Shown in pieces: positions 22,332 to 30,498 of a stretch of 45,433 nt of DNA; within the stretch, counting starts at the first letter, position 1, and each line of letters opens with the position of its first letter. The DNA lies in contig NZ_JABFMW010000029.1 in NCBI RefSeq assembly GCF_013359725.1, positions 1 through 45,433 on the forward strand, read 5' to 3'. Source of the DNA: Pseudarthrobacter sp. C4D7. Its GTDB lineage: Bacteria > Actinomycetota > Actinomycetes > Actinomycetales > Micrococcaceae. Position numbers and translations under genes: made by a program. Under the pieces are notes generated by a model. That model had not been told where the DNA came from, did no database searches, and worked only from the letters and a program-made list of their open reading frames with translations.

Positions 22332-23702
22332 ATGAGCAAAAGTGCCACGACACAGGCGGCAGCATCCCTGGGCGTGCCCTTACGGTGGGTGGGCCCGGGC
22401 GCCGTCACGGTGCTGGCCCTGGCCTACGGCATCTTCTGGTACTTCGCGCGTCCGGACGGTGAACCCGTCCTCCGCCATGTGGGCCAGCTGTTCGGCGGCG
22501 AATCCGTGTTGCTGTACTCCATCGCCCTGGTCCTGGTCAGCACCCTCCCGCACGTTGAACCGGTGTTCGGGGGCATAGACCATGCTGCCATCTGGCACCG
22601 CAGGGCTGCTGTCGCGGCCACCGTCCTGTTGTTGCCGCACATAGAACTTGCGTCCAATCCGGAGGCAACCAGCGTGGGAAAGACCCTGGCAGTGGTGGCC
22701 ATTTCCGGCCTTGCCGCGCTGGTGGTGTGGGCGGTGCTGCCGCGGTGGCGGACCATGTTGCCGGCGCCGGTCCGCCGCGTGGTGCTCGCCGCGCTGCAGA
22801 CAAAGATGGCCGGCCTGGTGGTGCGGCTGCTGGGTGGCTATGAGCGGTGGCGCGGGTTCCACCGCCTTACGGGGCTGTTCGTGGCGTGTGGCTTCCTCCA
22901 CGGACTGTTGGACGCCAGTGCGTTTGAGGCAGCGCCCGCCCTTAGGTGGAGCTACGTGGCCATCGGCGGAACTGGGCTGGCTTTCTACGCCTACCGGGAG
23001 CTGCTCTCACGCCGATTCCTGCCGCATCACGATTACCAGGTATCGGGGGTCCGCCCGGTTGCGCCGGACCTGGTGGAGGTGGCGCTTCGCCCCCTGGGCC
23101 GCCCCCTGGCCTTCAAGCCTGGCCAGTTCGCCATGATCTACCTGGAAACTGCGGACGGCTGGCAGCGTCACCCCTTCTCCATTTCCGGGCCTGCGCGGGA
23201 AGGCGGGATCAGCATCACCGTCAAAGCGCTGGGTGACCACACCACACGGCTGCCCGACGTGGTGCAGCCGGGCATGCCTGCCGTGGTGGGCGGCCCCTAT
23301 GGCCGCTTCGACCGGCACAGGGGTACCGGGCACCAGGTCTGGGTCGCCGGCGGGGTGGGGATCACTCCGTTCCTCAGCTGGCTCCGTTCCCTGGACTCAG
23401 AGCCGGGGGGACTGGAAGAGGACGTCCACCTATTTGTGACCTCTGCGGGTCCGTCGCCTTTCGCCGAAGAAATTACCGCCATCGCCGGGAGGCATCCCCG
23501 GCTAAGGGTCCACCTTGTCGATACTGAAAGGGACGGGCGGCTTACCGTGGACGCGGTCATCGCGGCGGTGGCCACAGACCCACGCAAGCTGTCGGTCTTC
23601 ATGGGCGGACCCGACGCCATGCTGCGCCAGTTCCGTCAAGCGTTCCGGGCAGCCGGTGTCCGCCGTCTCAACATCCACCGGGAGTATTTCCAGTGGCGGT
23701 AA
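22332..23702 (+). CDS. Ferric reductase-like transmembrane flavoprotein
   Basis: The 456-residue protein combines an N-terminal membrane part (about residues 15-230, around six hydrophobic segments with His-containing helices such as HRRAAVAATVLLLPH and FHRLTGLFVACGFLHG) with a C-terminal ferredoxin-reductase module (about 235-456). RHPFSISGP is the FAD-binding element, VAGGVGITPFLSWLRSL the NAD(P)-binding site and HREYFQW the terminal element. Paired helix histidines suggest bound heme. It probably passes electrons from NAD(P)H through FAD and heme across the membrane; iron is one possible acceptor. It ends 16 bases from the convergent gatD gene. Confidence 0.88.
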   Translation: MSKSATTQAAASLGVPLRWVGPGAVTVLALAYGIFWYFARPDGEPVLRHVGQLFGGESVLLYSIALVLVSTLPHVEPVFGGIDHAAIWHRRAAVAATVLLLPHIELASNPEATSVGKTLAVVAISGLAALVVWAVLPRWRTMLPAPVRRVVLAALQTKMAGLVVRLLGGYERWRGFHRLTGLFVACGFLHGLLDASAFEAAPALRWSYVAIGGTGLAFYAYRELLSRRFLPHHDYQVSGVRPVAPDLVEVALRPLGRPLAFKPGQFAMIYLETADGWQRHPFSISGPAREGGISITVKALGDHTTRLPDVVQPGMPAVVGGPYGRFDRHRGTGHQVWVAGGVGITPFLSWLRSLDSEPGGLEEDVHLFVTSAGPSPFAEEITAIAGRHPRLRVHLVDTERDGRLTVDAVIAAVATDPRKLSVFMGGPDAMLRQFRQAFRAAGVRRLNIHREYFQWR

Positions 23703-23718
23703 TGCGGACTGCTTTGGC

Positions 23719-24474
23719 TTAGCGGGGCCGGCGGGCGGCGTTTTCCCGTGCCAGGACAGCGTACGCGTCGTCGGGAGTGCCGGGGGAGAAGCTGCCGAAC
23801 TTGCGCTCGGCGGCCGTGCGGATCAGGAAGTCGGCGATGGCAGGGTTTTTGGGAAGGAGCGAACCGTGCAGGTAGCTGGCAACGATGTTCCGGTAGCGTG
23901 CGCCCTCATGGCCGTCGCTGCTGTTGTTCCCGGTGCCCTTGGCCACGGTGCCAAGCGGCCGCACACCGCTGCCCAGCGTGGTTTGGCCGCTGTGGTTTTC
24001 GTAGCCCAGGACTTCGCCGAACTCGGTGGTCGAGACTTTGACGTTGCCGATCAGGCGTTCATCGGTGCCCTGGGTCTCAACGTCCAGGACGCCGATGCCG
24101 GGGATGACGGTGCCGGTCCGTGTTTTGAAGAACCGGCCAAAAAGTTGGTACAGGCCGCAGATGACCAGCATGGGCGTACCGTCCTCGGCCAACTCCTTCA
24201 AGTGTCCGGCCCGGGCCTGCAGGTCGTCCTGGATGACCAGTTGGCCACTGTCCTGCCCGCCGCCGCCAACAATGATGTCCACATCCTCGGGGAAAGGATC
24301 GCCCACGTTGTATTCGAGCAGCTCCGGGGTGTAGCCGTGCCACTGGATGCGGCGCTGCAGGACCAGCGCATTGCCCCAGTCGCCGTAGATGTTCATATCC
24401 CGTGGGTACAGCTGGACCACGCGGAGGGTGCCCTTGGACGGGGTGGGGGCTTCCGTTGCTTCTGCCGGACTCAC
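23719..24474 (-). CDS. gatD: Lipid II isoglutaminyl synthase, glutamine amidotransferase subunit GatD
   Basis: The 251-residue class I amidotransferase-like protein has the catalytic Cys106 in VICGLYQLFG and His203 in YLHGSLLPKNP. The N-terminus carries VVQLYPRDMNIYGDWGN, typical of GatD. It supplies ammonia from glutamine to MurT, which amidates the D-Glu of the lipid II stem peptide. I chose the GTG at 24474, which overlaps the murT stop (GTGA), so the two are translationally coupled. The final 20 residues (DDAYAVLARENAARR) are charged. It converges with the flavoprotein gene. Confidence 0.95.
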   Translation of the reverse strand: MSPAEATEAPTPSKGTLRVVQLYPRDMNIYGDWGNALVLQRRIQWHGYTPELLEYNVGDPFPEDVDIIVGGGGQDSGQLVIQDDLQARAGHLKELAEDGTPMLVICGLYQLFGRFFKTRTGTVIPGIGVLDVETQGTDERLIGNVKVSTTEFGEVLGYENHSGQTTLGSGVRPLGTVAKGTGNNSSDGHEGARYRNIVASYLHGSLLPKNPAIADFLIRTAAERKFGSFSPGTPDDAYAVLARENAARRPR

Positions 24475-25763
24475 GAGACGACCTCCACGGTGGTGATTTT
24501 GGACAGCTCGCGGCGGATGGCAAGCATGGCGGTGTAGGTACAGAAGATCCGCTTGGGTTTGCCCTGCCCTTCCCGGATGAAGGCGGCGAGGGCGGCCGTG
24601 ATATCGGTGTCCACGGCGCCGACGGGCACTTCGTCGTATTGCAGCCGCAGGGCCATATCGTAGGCCCGCGAACCGGTCAGCAGCTCCACTCCGCCGTCGC
24701 GGAGTGAATCGAATTCCACATCCCAGAGCCACGACATGTCCCGGCCGTCCGCGTAGTTGTCGTTAATCGCGATCATGGTGGCGTAGCCGCTTGCGGGAAA
24801 GGACTTCAACCCCAGCCGGAAGCCGCTGGGATTCTTGACCAGCACCAGGTCCAGGGGCTGGCCGTCCACGGTCAGGCTCTCGCCGCGGCCAAAAGCAGGA
24901 GCCACCTGGGACAGCGACTGCAGGAGGGTCTCGTGGTTTGCGGTGGCAGCACCGCCGCCGCAAATGCTGCGGGCGAGTGTGAGGGCGGCGGCTGCGTTGA
25001 AGATGTTGTACACGCCGCGCAGCTTCATCGCCGTGGTGACCGTACCGCCGTCGTACTCAAACCCGGCGCTGTCCGCGCCCACGGTGCGGAGGACGACGTC
25101 GGCCTGCGGCTTGGCGGGCAGGCCCGCCGGGGCGGGGCTGCCGGGAGTGGCGCGCATGTCATCGTCATTGGGGAAGGTGCCCAGCAGGGAATCGTCGAGG
25201 CCGAAGTACTTGACGTCCTGTCCGGTCAGCGTGTCAGCGATCCTGGCAACCCGCGGGTCTTCGCGGTTCAGGACCACCGTTCCCGTGGTTTTGGCGGCGA
25301 TGTGCTGAAGGAGTTGCGCGGTCTTGTCGATCTCGCCAAAGCGGTCCAGCTGGTCGCGAAGCACATTGAGGAGCAGGCAGTAGCGCGGCGGCACGCTGTT
25401 GACGAAATGGACGGCGTGGGCCTCGTCAAGTTCCAGGACCGCAATGTCCGCGTCCAGCCTGCCGCGCCAGTCCACTTCGCCCAGGAGGGCCGCTGCCACG
25501 CCCCGGGTGAAGTTGCTGCCCGTCCGGTTGGTGAACACCTTCAGGCCCTGGCTTTCCAGCAGTTCAACCACCATCTTGGTGGTGGTGGTCTTGCCGTTGG
25601 TACCGCTGACCACAGCCACGCCGTGGGGCAGGGTGGTGAGGGTCCGCCGCATAAAACCGGGGTCGATTTTTTCCACCACCAGGCCTGGAAGTGCGGAGCC
25701 GCCGCCGCGCAGCCGGGAGACCCTGCGGACCAGCTTGCCGAGCGGAACACTGAAGAAGACCAT
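24471..25763 (-). CDS. murT: Lipid II isoglutaminyl synthase, ligase subunit MurT
   Basis: The 430-residue Mur-ligase-like protein has the ATP-binding P-loop [11 protein letters not shown] (53-63), [10 protein letters not shown], the central domain with [20 protein letters not shown], and a C-terminal DUF1727 domain with [13 protein letters not shown], whose Asp would join the GatD active site. Partner gatD is directly downstream. The central region, where Gram-positive MurT proteins have a four-Cys zinc ribbon, has no Cys here and is replaced by a Pro/Ala-rich segment. The ATG follows a minus-strand TATATT box by six bases, which suggests a leaderless mRNA. The gene is divergent from pdxT. 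Confidence 0.95.
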   Translation of the reverse strand: MVFFSVPLGKLVRRVSRLRGGGSALPGLVVEKIDPGFMRRTLTTLPHGVAVVSGTNGKTTTTKMVVELLESQGLKVFTNRTGSNFTRGVAAALLGEVDWRGRLDADIAVLELDEAHAVHFVNSVPPRYCLLLNVLRDQLDRFGEIDKTAQLLQHIAAKTTGTVVLNREDPRVARIADTLTGQDVKYFGLDDSLLGTFPNDDDMRATPGSPAPAGLPAKPQADVVLRTVGADSAGFEYDGGTVTTAMKLRGVYNIFNAAAALTLARSICGGGAATANHETLLQSLSQVAPAFGRGESLTVDGQPLDLVLVKNPSGFRLGLKSFPASGYATMIAINDNYADGRDMSWLWDVEFDSLRDGGVELLTGSRAYDMALRLQYDEVPVGAVDTDITAALAAFIREGQGKPKRIFCTYTAMLAIRRELSKITTVEVVS

Positions 25764-25769
25764 GTTTCG

Positions 25770-25775
25770 AATATA
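25770..25775 (-). promoter_or_regulatory. Putative -10 box for leaderless murT-gatD mRNA
   Basis: TATATT on the minus strand ends six bases before the A of the murT ATG. That is the spacing of actinobacterial leaderless starts. No ribosome site is present. Confidence 0.55.
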
Positions 25776-25841
25776 TCCCAGCAGCGGCATGCAACCTTTG
25801 CCGGCGGCAGCCCTTCGGCAACAGCCGGAGGGCCGGGACCG

Positions 25842-25847
25842 TATGCT
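25842..25847 (+). promoter_or_regulatory. Putative -10 box for leaderless pdxT mRNA
   Basis: TATGCT ends six bases before the pdxT ATG. GGAAGG fills the gap but touches the ATG, so it cannot act as a normal Shine-Dalgarno site. Confidence 0.5.
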
Positions 25848-25853
25848 GGAAGG

Positions 25854-26564
25854 ATGACAAACCCCCCTTCTGCTGATCCTGCGCGCGTGGGCTCGGGCCT
25901 GCGGATTGGTGTCCTGGCCCTCCAGGGCGACTTCCGCGAGCACCTGCGCGCCGCGGAAGCCACCGGCGCACAGGGTATCGCCGTCCGCCGGCCGGCTGAG
26001 CTGGATGGCCTGGACGGCCTCATCATTCCCGGCGGAGAATCCACCACCATCGATAAACTGGCGCGTGCCTTCGAACTTGCCGGGCCCCTGCGCAAATACA
26101 TTGCCGATGGCCTGCCCGTCTATGGCTCCTGCGCGGGAATGATCCTGCTGGCCGCAGACATCGCGGATCCTGCCACTGACTTGTCCGGGGCACCGCAGCA
26201 GACCTTCGGCGGTCTGGACATCACCGTCCGCCGCAACGCTTTTGGCCGGCAACGGGAGTCCTTTGAAACCGATCTTGACTTCAAGGGACTGGAGTTCAGC
26301 GCCACCGCGTCCGGCGTGGAACCCGTGCACGCCGTCTTTATCCGCGGACCCTGGGTGGAGCGGGTGGGCCCGGGCGTGGAAGTCCTGGCCCAGGTGGAGC
26401 CGGCGGAACCCGGCCAGGCGTCGCACGCCGCATCGCTTCCCGGGACGGCTAGAATTGTGGCAGTGCGTTCCGGCCAGCTGCTGGCCACCTCCTTCCATCC
26501 GGAAGTGACTGGCGAAAAACGCGTACATGAACTTTTTATCCGCATGATCAGAGGAGAAGCGTAA
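25854..26564 (+). CDS. pdxT: Pyridoxal 5'-phosphate synthase glutaminase subunit PdxT
   Basis: The 236-residue class I glutaminase releases ammonia for PdxS. Motifs are [10 protein letters not shown] near the N-terminus, [13 protein letters not shown] (about 58-69), the nucleophile Cys93 in [11 protein letters not shown], and His215/Glu217 in SFHPEV. All catalytic residues are kept. Residues 1-14 are a non-conserved extension. The ATG at 25854 fits a leaderless transcript. It is followed by yebC only three bases later, so the two form an operon, and pdxS is about 6 kb upstream in its own unit. Confidence 0.97.
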   Translation: MTNPPSADPARVGSGLRIGVLALQGDFREHLRAAEATGAQGIAVRRPAELDGLDGLIIPGGESTTIDKLARAFELAGPLRKYIADGLPVYGSCAGMILLAADIADPATDLSGAPQQTFGGLDITVRRNAFGRQRESFETDLDFKGLEFSATASGVEPVHAVFIRGPWVERVGPGVEVLAQVEPAEPGQASHAASLPGTARIVAVRSGQLLATSFHPEVTGEKRVHELFIRMIRGEA

Positions 26565-26567
26565 AGC

Positions 26568-27323
26568 ATGTCAGGCCACTCCAAATGGGCAACGACCAAG
26601 CACAAAAAGGCGATCATTGACAGCCGCCGCGCAAAGTCGTTTGCCAAGCTGATCAAGAACATCGAAGTTGCCGCCCGGATGGGCGGACCGGACCTCGCCG
26701 GCAACCCCGGCCTTGAACTGGCCGTCACCAAGGCCAAGAAGACCTCGGTCCCCAACGACAACATCGATCGCGCCATTAAGCGCGGCGCCGGGCTCACCGG
26801 CGAGGTAGTGGACTACACCGAGATTATGTACGAGGCCCGCGGTCCCCAGGGCTCGGCCCTGCTGATCGAGTGCCTTACGGACAACAAGAACCGCGCGGCC
26901 TCCGAGGTCCGCCTGGCCATCTCCCGCAACGGCGGCACCATTGCCGACCCCGGCTCCGTGAGCTACCTCTTCACCCGCAAGGGCGTGGTGAACCTGCCCA
27001 AGAACGGCCTGAGCGAGGACGACGTCCTGATGGCCGTCCTGGATGCAGGTGCGGAAGAAGTCAAGGACAACGGCGAGACCTTCGAGATCCACTCGGAACC
27101 CGGGGACCTGCAGGCCATCCGTGAAGCGCTGGCGGAAGCCGGCATTGAATACGACACGGATGAAGTCGAGTTCGTCCCCTCCATGCAGGTGGAACTCGAC
27201 GTCGACGGCGCCCGCAAGTTCCTGAAGCTTGCCGACGCGCTGGAAGAGCTCGACGACGTCCAGAACGTCTACAGCAACGCCGACCTCAGCGACGACGTCC
27301 AGGCCGCCCTGGAATCCGAGTGA
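26568..27323 (+). CDS. yebC: YebC/PmpR family regulatory protein
   Basis: The 251-residue protein starts [21 protein letters not shown], the family hallmark, then has [28 protein letters not shown] (in two parts [14 protein letters not shown] and [14 protein letters not shown]), and an acidic C-terminal domain with [11 protein letters not shown]. YebC-type proteins act as DNA-binding regulators in some bacteria and as translation factors that help ribosomes on proline stretches in others. AGAGGAGAAGC lies just before the ATG. It links pdxT to the ruvCAB block, as in many Actinobacteria. Confidence 0.96.
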   Translation: MSGHSKWATTKHKKAIIDSRRAKSFAKLIKNIEVAARMGGPDLAGNPGLELAVTKAKKTSVPNDNIDRAIKRGAGLTGEVVDYTEIMYEARGPQGSALLIECLTDNKNRAASEVRLAISRNGGTIADPGSVSYLFTRKGVVNLPKNGLSEDDVLMAVLDAGAEEVKDNGETFEIHSEPGDLQAIREALAEAGIEYDTDEVEFVPSMQVELDVDGARKFLKLADALEELDDVQNVYSNADLSDDVQAALESE

Positions 27324-27391
27324 CGTCCGGCTTTGCCAACTAGACCGCCGCGGGACGTGAGGCCGGGCCTGCCCGCTCCGGGGACGCACGC

Positions 27392-27970
27392 GTGACGCTC
27401 CGCGTCCTGGGCGTTGATCCCGGCCTCACCCGCTGCGGCATCGGCGTGGTGGATGTTGAACGCAACCGCCGGGCCAGCATGGTGGCGGTGGGGGTCGTGG
27501 GCACGTCCCCGGATGAGAGCCTTGACCGCCGACTGCTGGTGATCGCCACAGCCATCGATGAGTGGCTGGACCGTTACGAACCGCACGTCCTCGCCGTCGA
27601 ACGCGTCTTCTCCCAGCTCAACGTCAGCACAGTGATGGGCGTCGCCCAGGCGTCCGGCGTGGTGATCGCTGCGGCGGCACGCCGGGGAATCCCGGTGGCG
27701 CTGCACACGCCGTCGGAAGTCAAAGCGGCGGTGACCGGAAGCGGAACCTCCAACAAGGATGCCGTCACCAAACTGGTCACCAAAATTCTCCGCCTTGACG
27801 CCCCGCCCCGCCCGGCCGACGCGGCCGATGCGCTGGCGCTGGCCATTACCCATGCATGGCGGGCCGGAAGCGGTGCGGCCGTTGCCACCACCGGTCCCGG
27901 CAGTTCATCCCTCACGCCGGCCCAGCGGGCGTGGGCGGAAGCAGAGGCAAAAGCGCGCCGTGCACGCTGA
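27392..27970 (+). CDS. ruvC: Holliday junction endonuclease RuvC
   Basis: The 192-residue protein keeps the acidic active-site residues: Asp9 in [10 protein letters not shown], Glu70 in LAVERVF, Asp142 and/or Asp145 in the [12 protein letters not shown] block, plus His153. It cuts four-way junctions after branch migration by RuvAB. The GTG at 27392 fits the start of the beta-strand LRVLGVDPG. The C-terminal 20 residues are Ala/Arg-rich. It precedes ruvA by 90 bases; the gap holds a LexA-like site. The 68 bases between yebC and ruvC show no clear promoter. Confidence 0.96.
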   Translation: MTLRVLGVDPGLTRCGIGVVDVERNRRASMVAVGVVGTSPDESLDRRLLVIATAIDEWLDRYEPHVLAVERVFSQLNVSTVMGVAQASGVVIAAAARRGIPVALHTPSEVKAAVTGSGTSNKDAVTKLVTKILRLDAPPRPADAADALALAITHAWRAGSGAAVATTGPGSSSLTPAQRAWAEAEAKARRAR

Positions 27971-27995
27971 TTGTCCCTGCTGCTTGCTAGGGTAT

Positions 27996-28011
27996 TCGTA
28001 GATATGTTCGG
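27996..28011. promoter_or_regulatory. Probable degenerate LexA site between ruvC and ruvA
   Basis: TCGTAG-ATAT-GTTCGG has the exact 6-4-6 layout of the actinobacterial SOS box and one consensus half (GTTCG). The left half departs at two positions. ruv genes are SOS-controlled in known Actinobacteria, which supports it, but the match is weaker than at dnaE2. Confidence 0.5.
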
Positions 28012-28060
28012 ATAGCCGGGCCCTCATCCATGAGGCCGGCGGTACAACGGGAGCCCGGCC

Positions 28061-28705
28061 TTGATCAGTTTCCTCCGCGGAACCGTAGCGCACGTAGGCC
28101 TGTCCACGGCCGTGATTGACCTCAACGGTGCGGGGATGAGTGTCAACGCCACACCGCAGACGCTCAGCCGGCTGCACGTGGGTGAACAGGGCCAGCTGTT
28201 CACGTCACTGATTGTCCGCGAGGATTCGCTGACCCTTTTCGGTTTCGCTTCCGACGATGAGCGGGAAGTGTTCGACATCCTCCTGAGCGTCAGCGGCGTC
28301 GGTCCTCGGCTTGCCCTCGCCGTCCTGGCAGTCCACGACCCCGAGGCCATCAGGGTGGCGGCGCATACCGGGGACAGCAAGACCTTCACCAAGGTTCCCG
28401 GCATCGGGCCCAAGGTGGCCGGAAGGATCGTGCTGGAGCTGGCCGGAAAGCTCGTCCCGCACGGCACCCCGGCGGCCGCAGGTGCCGCAACGCCCGCCGA
28501 GGCCGCCTGGAAGCCCCAGGTGGTGGCGGCGATGACCAGCCTGGGCTGGTCCGAGAAGGATGCCTCCGCCAGCATCGAGAAAGCCCTCGCCGATGATCCG
28601 GAAGTTTCCTTCCGGGGCAACGTGCCGGAAATCCTGCGGACCACGCTGCGGTGGCTTGGCCAGGACGGCGCACGGGCCGGCAACCGCGTAGGCACCCGTG
28701 GCTGA
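28061..28705 (+). CDS. ruvA: Holliday junction branch-migration protein RuvA
   Basis: The 214-residue protein has the N-terminal OB fold ([29 protein letters not shown]), two helix-hairpin-helix motifs ([16 protein letters not shown] and [19 protein letters not shown]) and the C-terminal RuvB-binding domain ([15 protein letters not shown]). It binds the junction and loads RuvB. TTG at 28061 follows GGGAG by seven bases. The stop overlaps the ruvB start by eight bases. Confidence 0.97.
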   Translation: MISFLRGTVAHVGLSTAVIDLNGAGMSVNATPQTLSRLHVGEQGQLFTSLIVREDSLTLFGFASDDEREVFDILLSVSGVGPRLALAVLAVHDPEAIRVAAHTGDSKTFTKVPGIGPKVAGRIVLELAGKLVPHGTPAAAGAATPAEAAWKPQVVAAMTSLGWSEKDASASIEKALADDPEVSFRGNVPEILRTTLRWLGQDGARAGNRVGTRG

Positions 28706-29783
28706 ACCTTCGCTGGTCGCAGCAGGGGAGGAGCCGGAGGAACGCGCTATTGAAGCGGCGCTGCGGCCCAAGAACCTGGATGACTTTGTTGGCCAGCACC
28801 GGGTGCGCAAGCAGCTGTCGCTGGTGCTGCAGGCCTCCCGGATGCGGGGGCGCACGGCGGACCACGTGCTGTTCTCCGGGCCGCCGGGCCTGGGTAAGAC
28901 GACACTTGCCATGATCGTGGCAGCGGAGATGAACGCGCCGCTGCGCCTCAGCAGCGGGCCCGCCATCCAGCACGCCGGCGACCTTGCCGCCATCCTGTCA
29001 TCGCTGTCCGAAGGCGAGGTCCTGTTCCTCGACGAGATCCACCGCATGTCCCGCCCGGCCGAGGAAATGCTGTACATGGCCATGGAGGATTTCCGCGTTG
29101 ACATCGTGGTGGGCAAGGGTGCCGGCGCCACTGCCATTCCGCTGGAACTGCCCCCGTTCACACTGGTGGGCGCCACCACCCGCGCCGGGCTCCTCCCCGG
29201 ACCCCTGCGTGACCGCTTCGGCTTTACCGGGCATCTCGAGTTCTACTCCGTCGCGGAACTGGAACTGGTCCTGCGGCGTTCCGCAGGCCTGCTGGACCTG
29301 AAGGTCAACTCCGCCGGATTCGCCGAGATCGCCGGCCGTTCGCGCGGCACGCCCCGTATCGCCAACCGGCTGCTGCGCAGGGTCCGCGACTGGGCGCTGG
29401 TGCACGGCGTGGAACAAATTGACGCCAGGACCGCCTCCGCGGCCCTTGATATGTATGAGGTGGACAAGAAGGGGCTGGACCGGCTGGACCGCGCCGTCCT
29501 TGATGCCCTTATCACCAAGTTCGGCGGCGGACCGGTAGGCCTTTCCACCCTGGCCATTGCCGTGGGCGAGGAAACGGAAACCGTCGAAACCGTAGCCGAA
29601 CCCTTCCTGGTCCGCGAGGGCCTCCTCGGCCGGACACCGCGCGGCAGGATTGCCATGGCGCCGGCCTGGACGCATCTGGGGTACGCCATTCCGTCCGGCG
29701 TTTTTGCCCAGGAGCAACTGGACCTTTTTGAGCCCGGCGGGGACGCCCCAGTGGCGGGGGACTGGGCCCCGGAGAGCCAATAG
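28698..29783 (+). CDS. ruvB: Holliday junction DNA helicase RuvB
   Basis: The 361-residue AAA+ motor has Walker [10 protein letters not shown] (61-69), Walker [11 protein letters not shown], a sensor/arginine-finger region [18 protein letters not shown], and the C-terminal winged helix with [15 protein letters not shown]. It pumps DNA through the RuvA-bound junction. The GTG start overlaps ruvA. The N-terminal 20 residues are acidic and not conserved. It ends the ruvCAB unit; a separate promoter follows for yajC. Confidence 0.98.
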   Translation: MAEPSLVAAGEEPEERAIEAALRPKNLDDFVGQHRVRKQLSLVLQASRMRGRTADHVLFSGPPGLGKTTLAMIVAAEMNAPLRLSSGPAIQHAGDLAAILSSLSEGEVLFLDEIHRMSRPAEEMLYMAMEDFRVDIVVGKGAGATAIPLELPPFTLVGATTRAGLLPGPLRDRFGFTGHLEFYSVAELELVLRRSAGLLDLKVNSAGFAEIAGRSRGTPRIANRLLRRVRDWALVHGVEQIDARTASAALDMYEVDKKGLDRLDRAVLDALITKFGGGPVGLSTLAIAVGEETETVETVAEPFLVREGLLGRTPRGRIAMAPAWTHLGYAIPSGVFAQEQLDLFEPGGDAPVAGDWAPESQ

Positions 29784-29807
29784 CAGGCTCCGCCCAGCTT
29801 TTCCCTT

Positions 29808-29813
29808 TAGACT
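29808..29813 (+). promoter_or_regulatory. Putative promoter -10 and long leader of yajC-secDF
   Basis: TAGACT in TTTAGACTGG matches other -10 boxes of this window (near 33384, 41977). It would give a leader of about 160 bases before yajC. The leader has several GC-rich stem-forming segments but no ATG, so I found no secretion-monitor peptide gene. Confidence 0.5.
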
Positions 29814-29982
29814 GGTCTGACGCCCGGCACGTTCGGGTCTTTGTTTCGCGGGCGGCCCCGACGCCCCCGCCGCTTGGGGAAGGAACGTCAGGCTTCCTGC
29901 CTGCGCCGCCACCACCCCGGCTGAAGCGAAGCCGACGTCGCTGGAAAACCAGCAGCACCACGCAAAAGAACGGAATTCCCCC

Positions 29983-30399
29983 TTGGATCCAATGTCAATT
30001 CTCCTGTTCGTCATGCTCGGCGTCTTCATCTTCATGATGTTCCGCCGCAACAAGAAGACGCAGCAGCAGCAGGCAGAGCTCCAGTCGAAGTTTGCCCCGG
30101 GCGTGGAGGTCATGACCAGCTTTGGCCTTTTCGGCCGGATCGTGGACATCGACGACGCCGACAACAAGGTCACCCTTGAACTTTCCCCCGGCAACCTGGC
30201 CACTGTTCACCGCCAGGCGGTCACCAAGGTTGTAGAGCCTGCCCTGGAACCCGCTGCCGAGCCCGCCGACGCTTCGCCGGTAGTGCCGGATGACGCATCC
30301 TCGCTGACCGCCACCGAAGCCGGCAGCACCGCCATGGGCACCGAGACTCCGGAAGAAACCCTGAAGCGCCTCAACGACGAGGGCAAGAAGGACAGCTAG
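29983..30399 (+). CDS. yajC: Preprotein translocase accessory subunit YajC
   Basis: The 138-residue protein has one membrane helix at about residues 5-19 (ILLFVMLGVFIFMMF), a basic stop-transfer (RRNKK), then the conserved cytoplasmic GVEVMTSFGLFGRIVDID. YajC joins SecD and SecF to form the accessory complex of the Sec channel. The TTG at 29983 was chosen; ATG 29992 is equally possible, and neither has a strong site. The C-terminal tail (about 80-138) is Ala/Pro/Glu-rich, as in other Actinobacteria. It leads the secDF operon. Confidence 0.92.
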   Translation: MDPMSILLFVMLGVFIFMMFRRNKKTQQQQAELQSKFAPGVEVMTSFGLFGRIVDIDDADNKVTLELSPGNLATVHRQAVTKVVEPALEPAAEPADASPVVPDDASSLTATEAGSTAMGTETPEETLKRLNDEGKKDS

Positions 30400-30498
30400 G
30401 CCCGCGGCCGCTTTCCTCCCTCTACCGCTGCGGACAACCGCCGGCGCAGGCCACAGCCCGTGCCGGCGGTTCTTCCGCGAATAAGAGAAAGATCGACA

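Noticed and set aside
29820..29982. Secretion-monitoring arrest peptide upstream of yajC-secDF
   Set aside because: Some Actinobacteria have one, but this leader has no ATG or GTG frame with a hydrophobic signal; only a short basic TTG frame without ribosome site.
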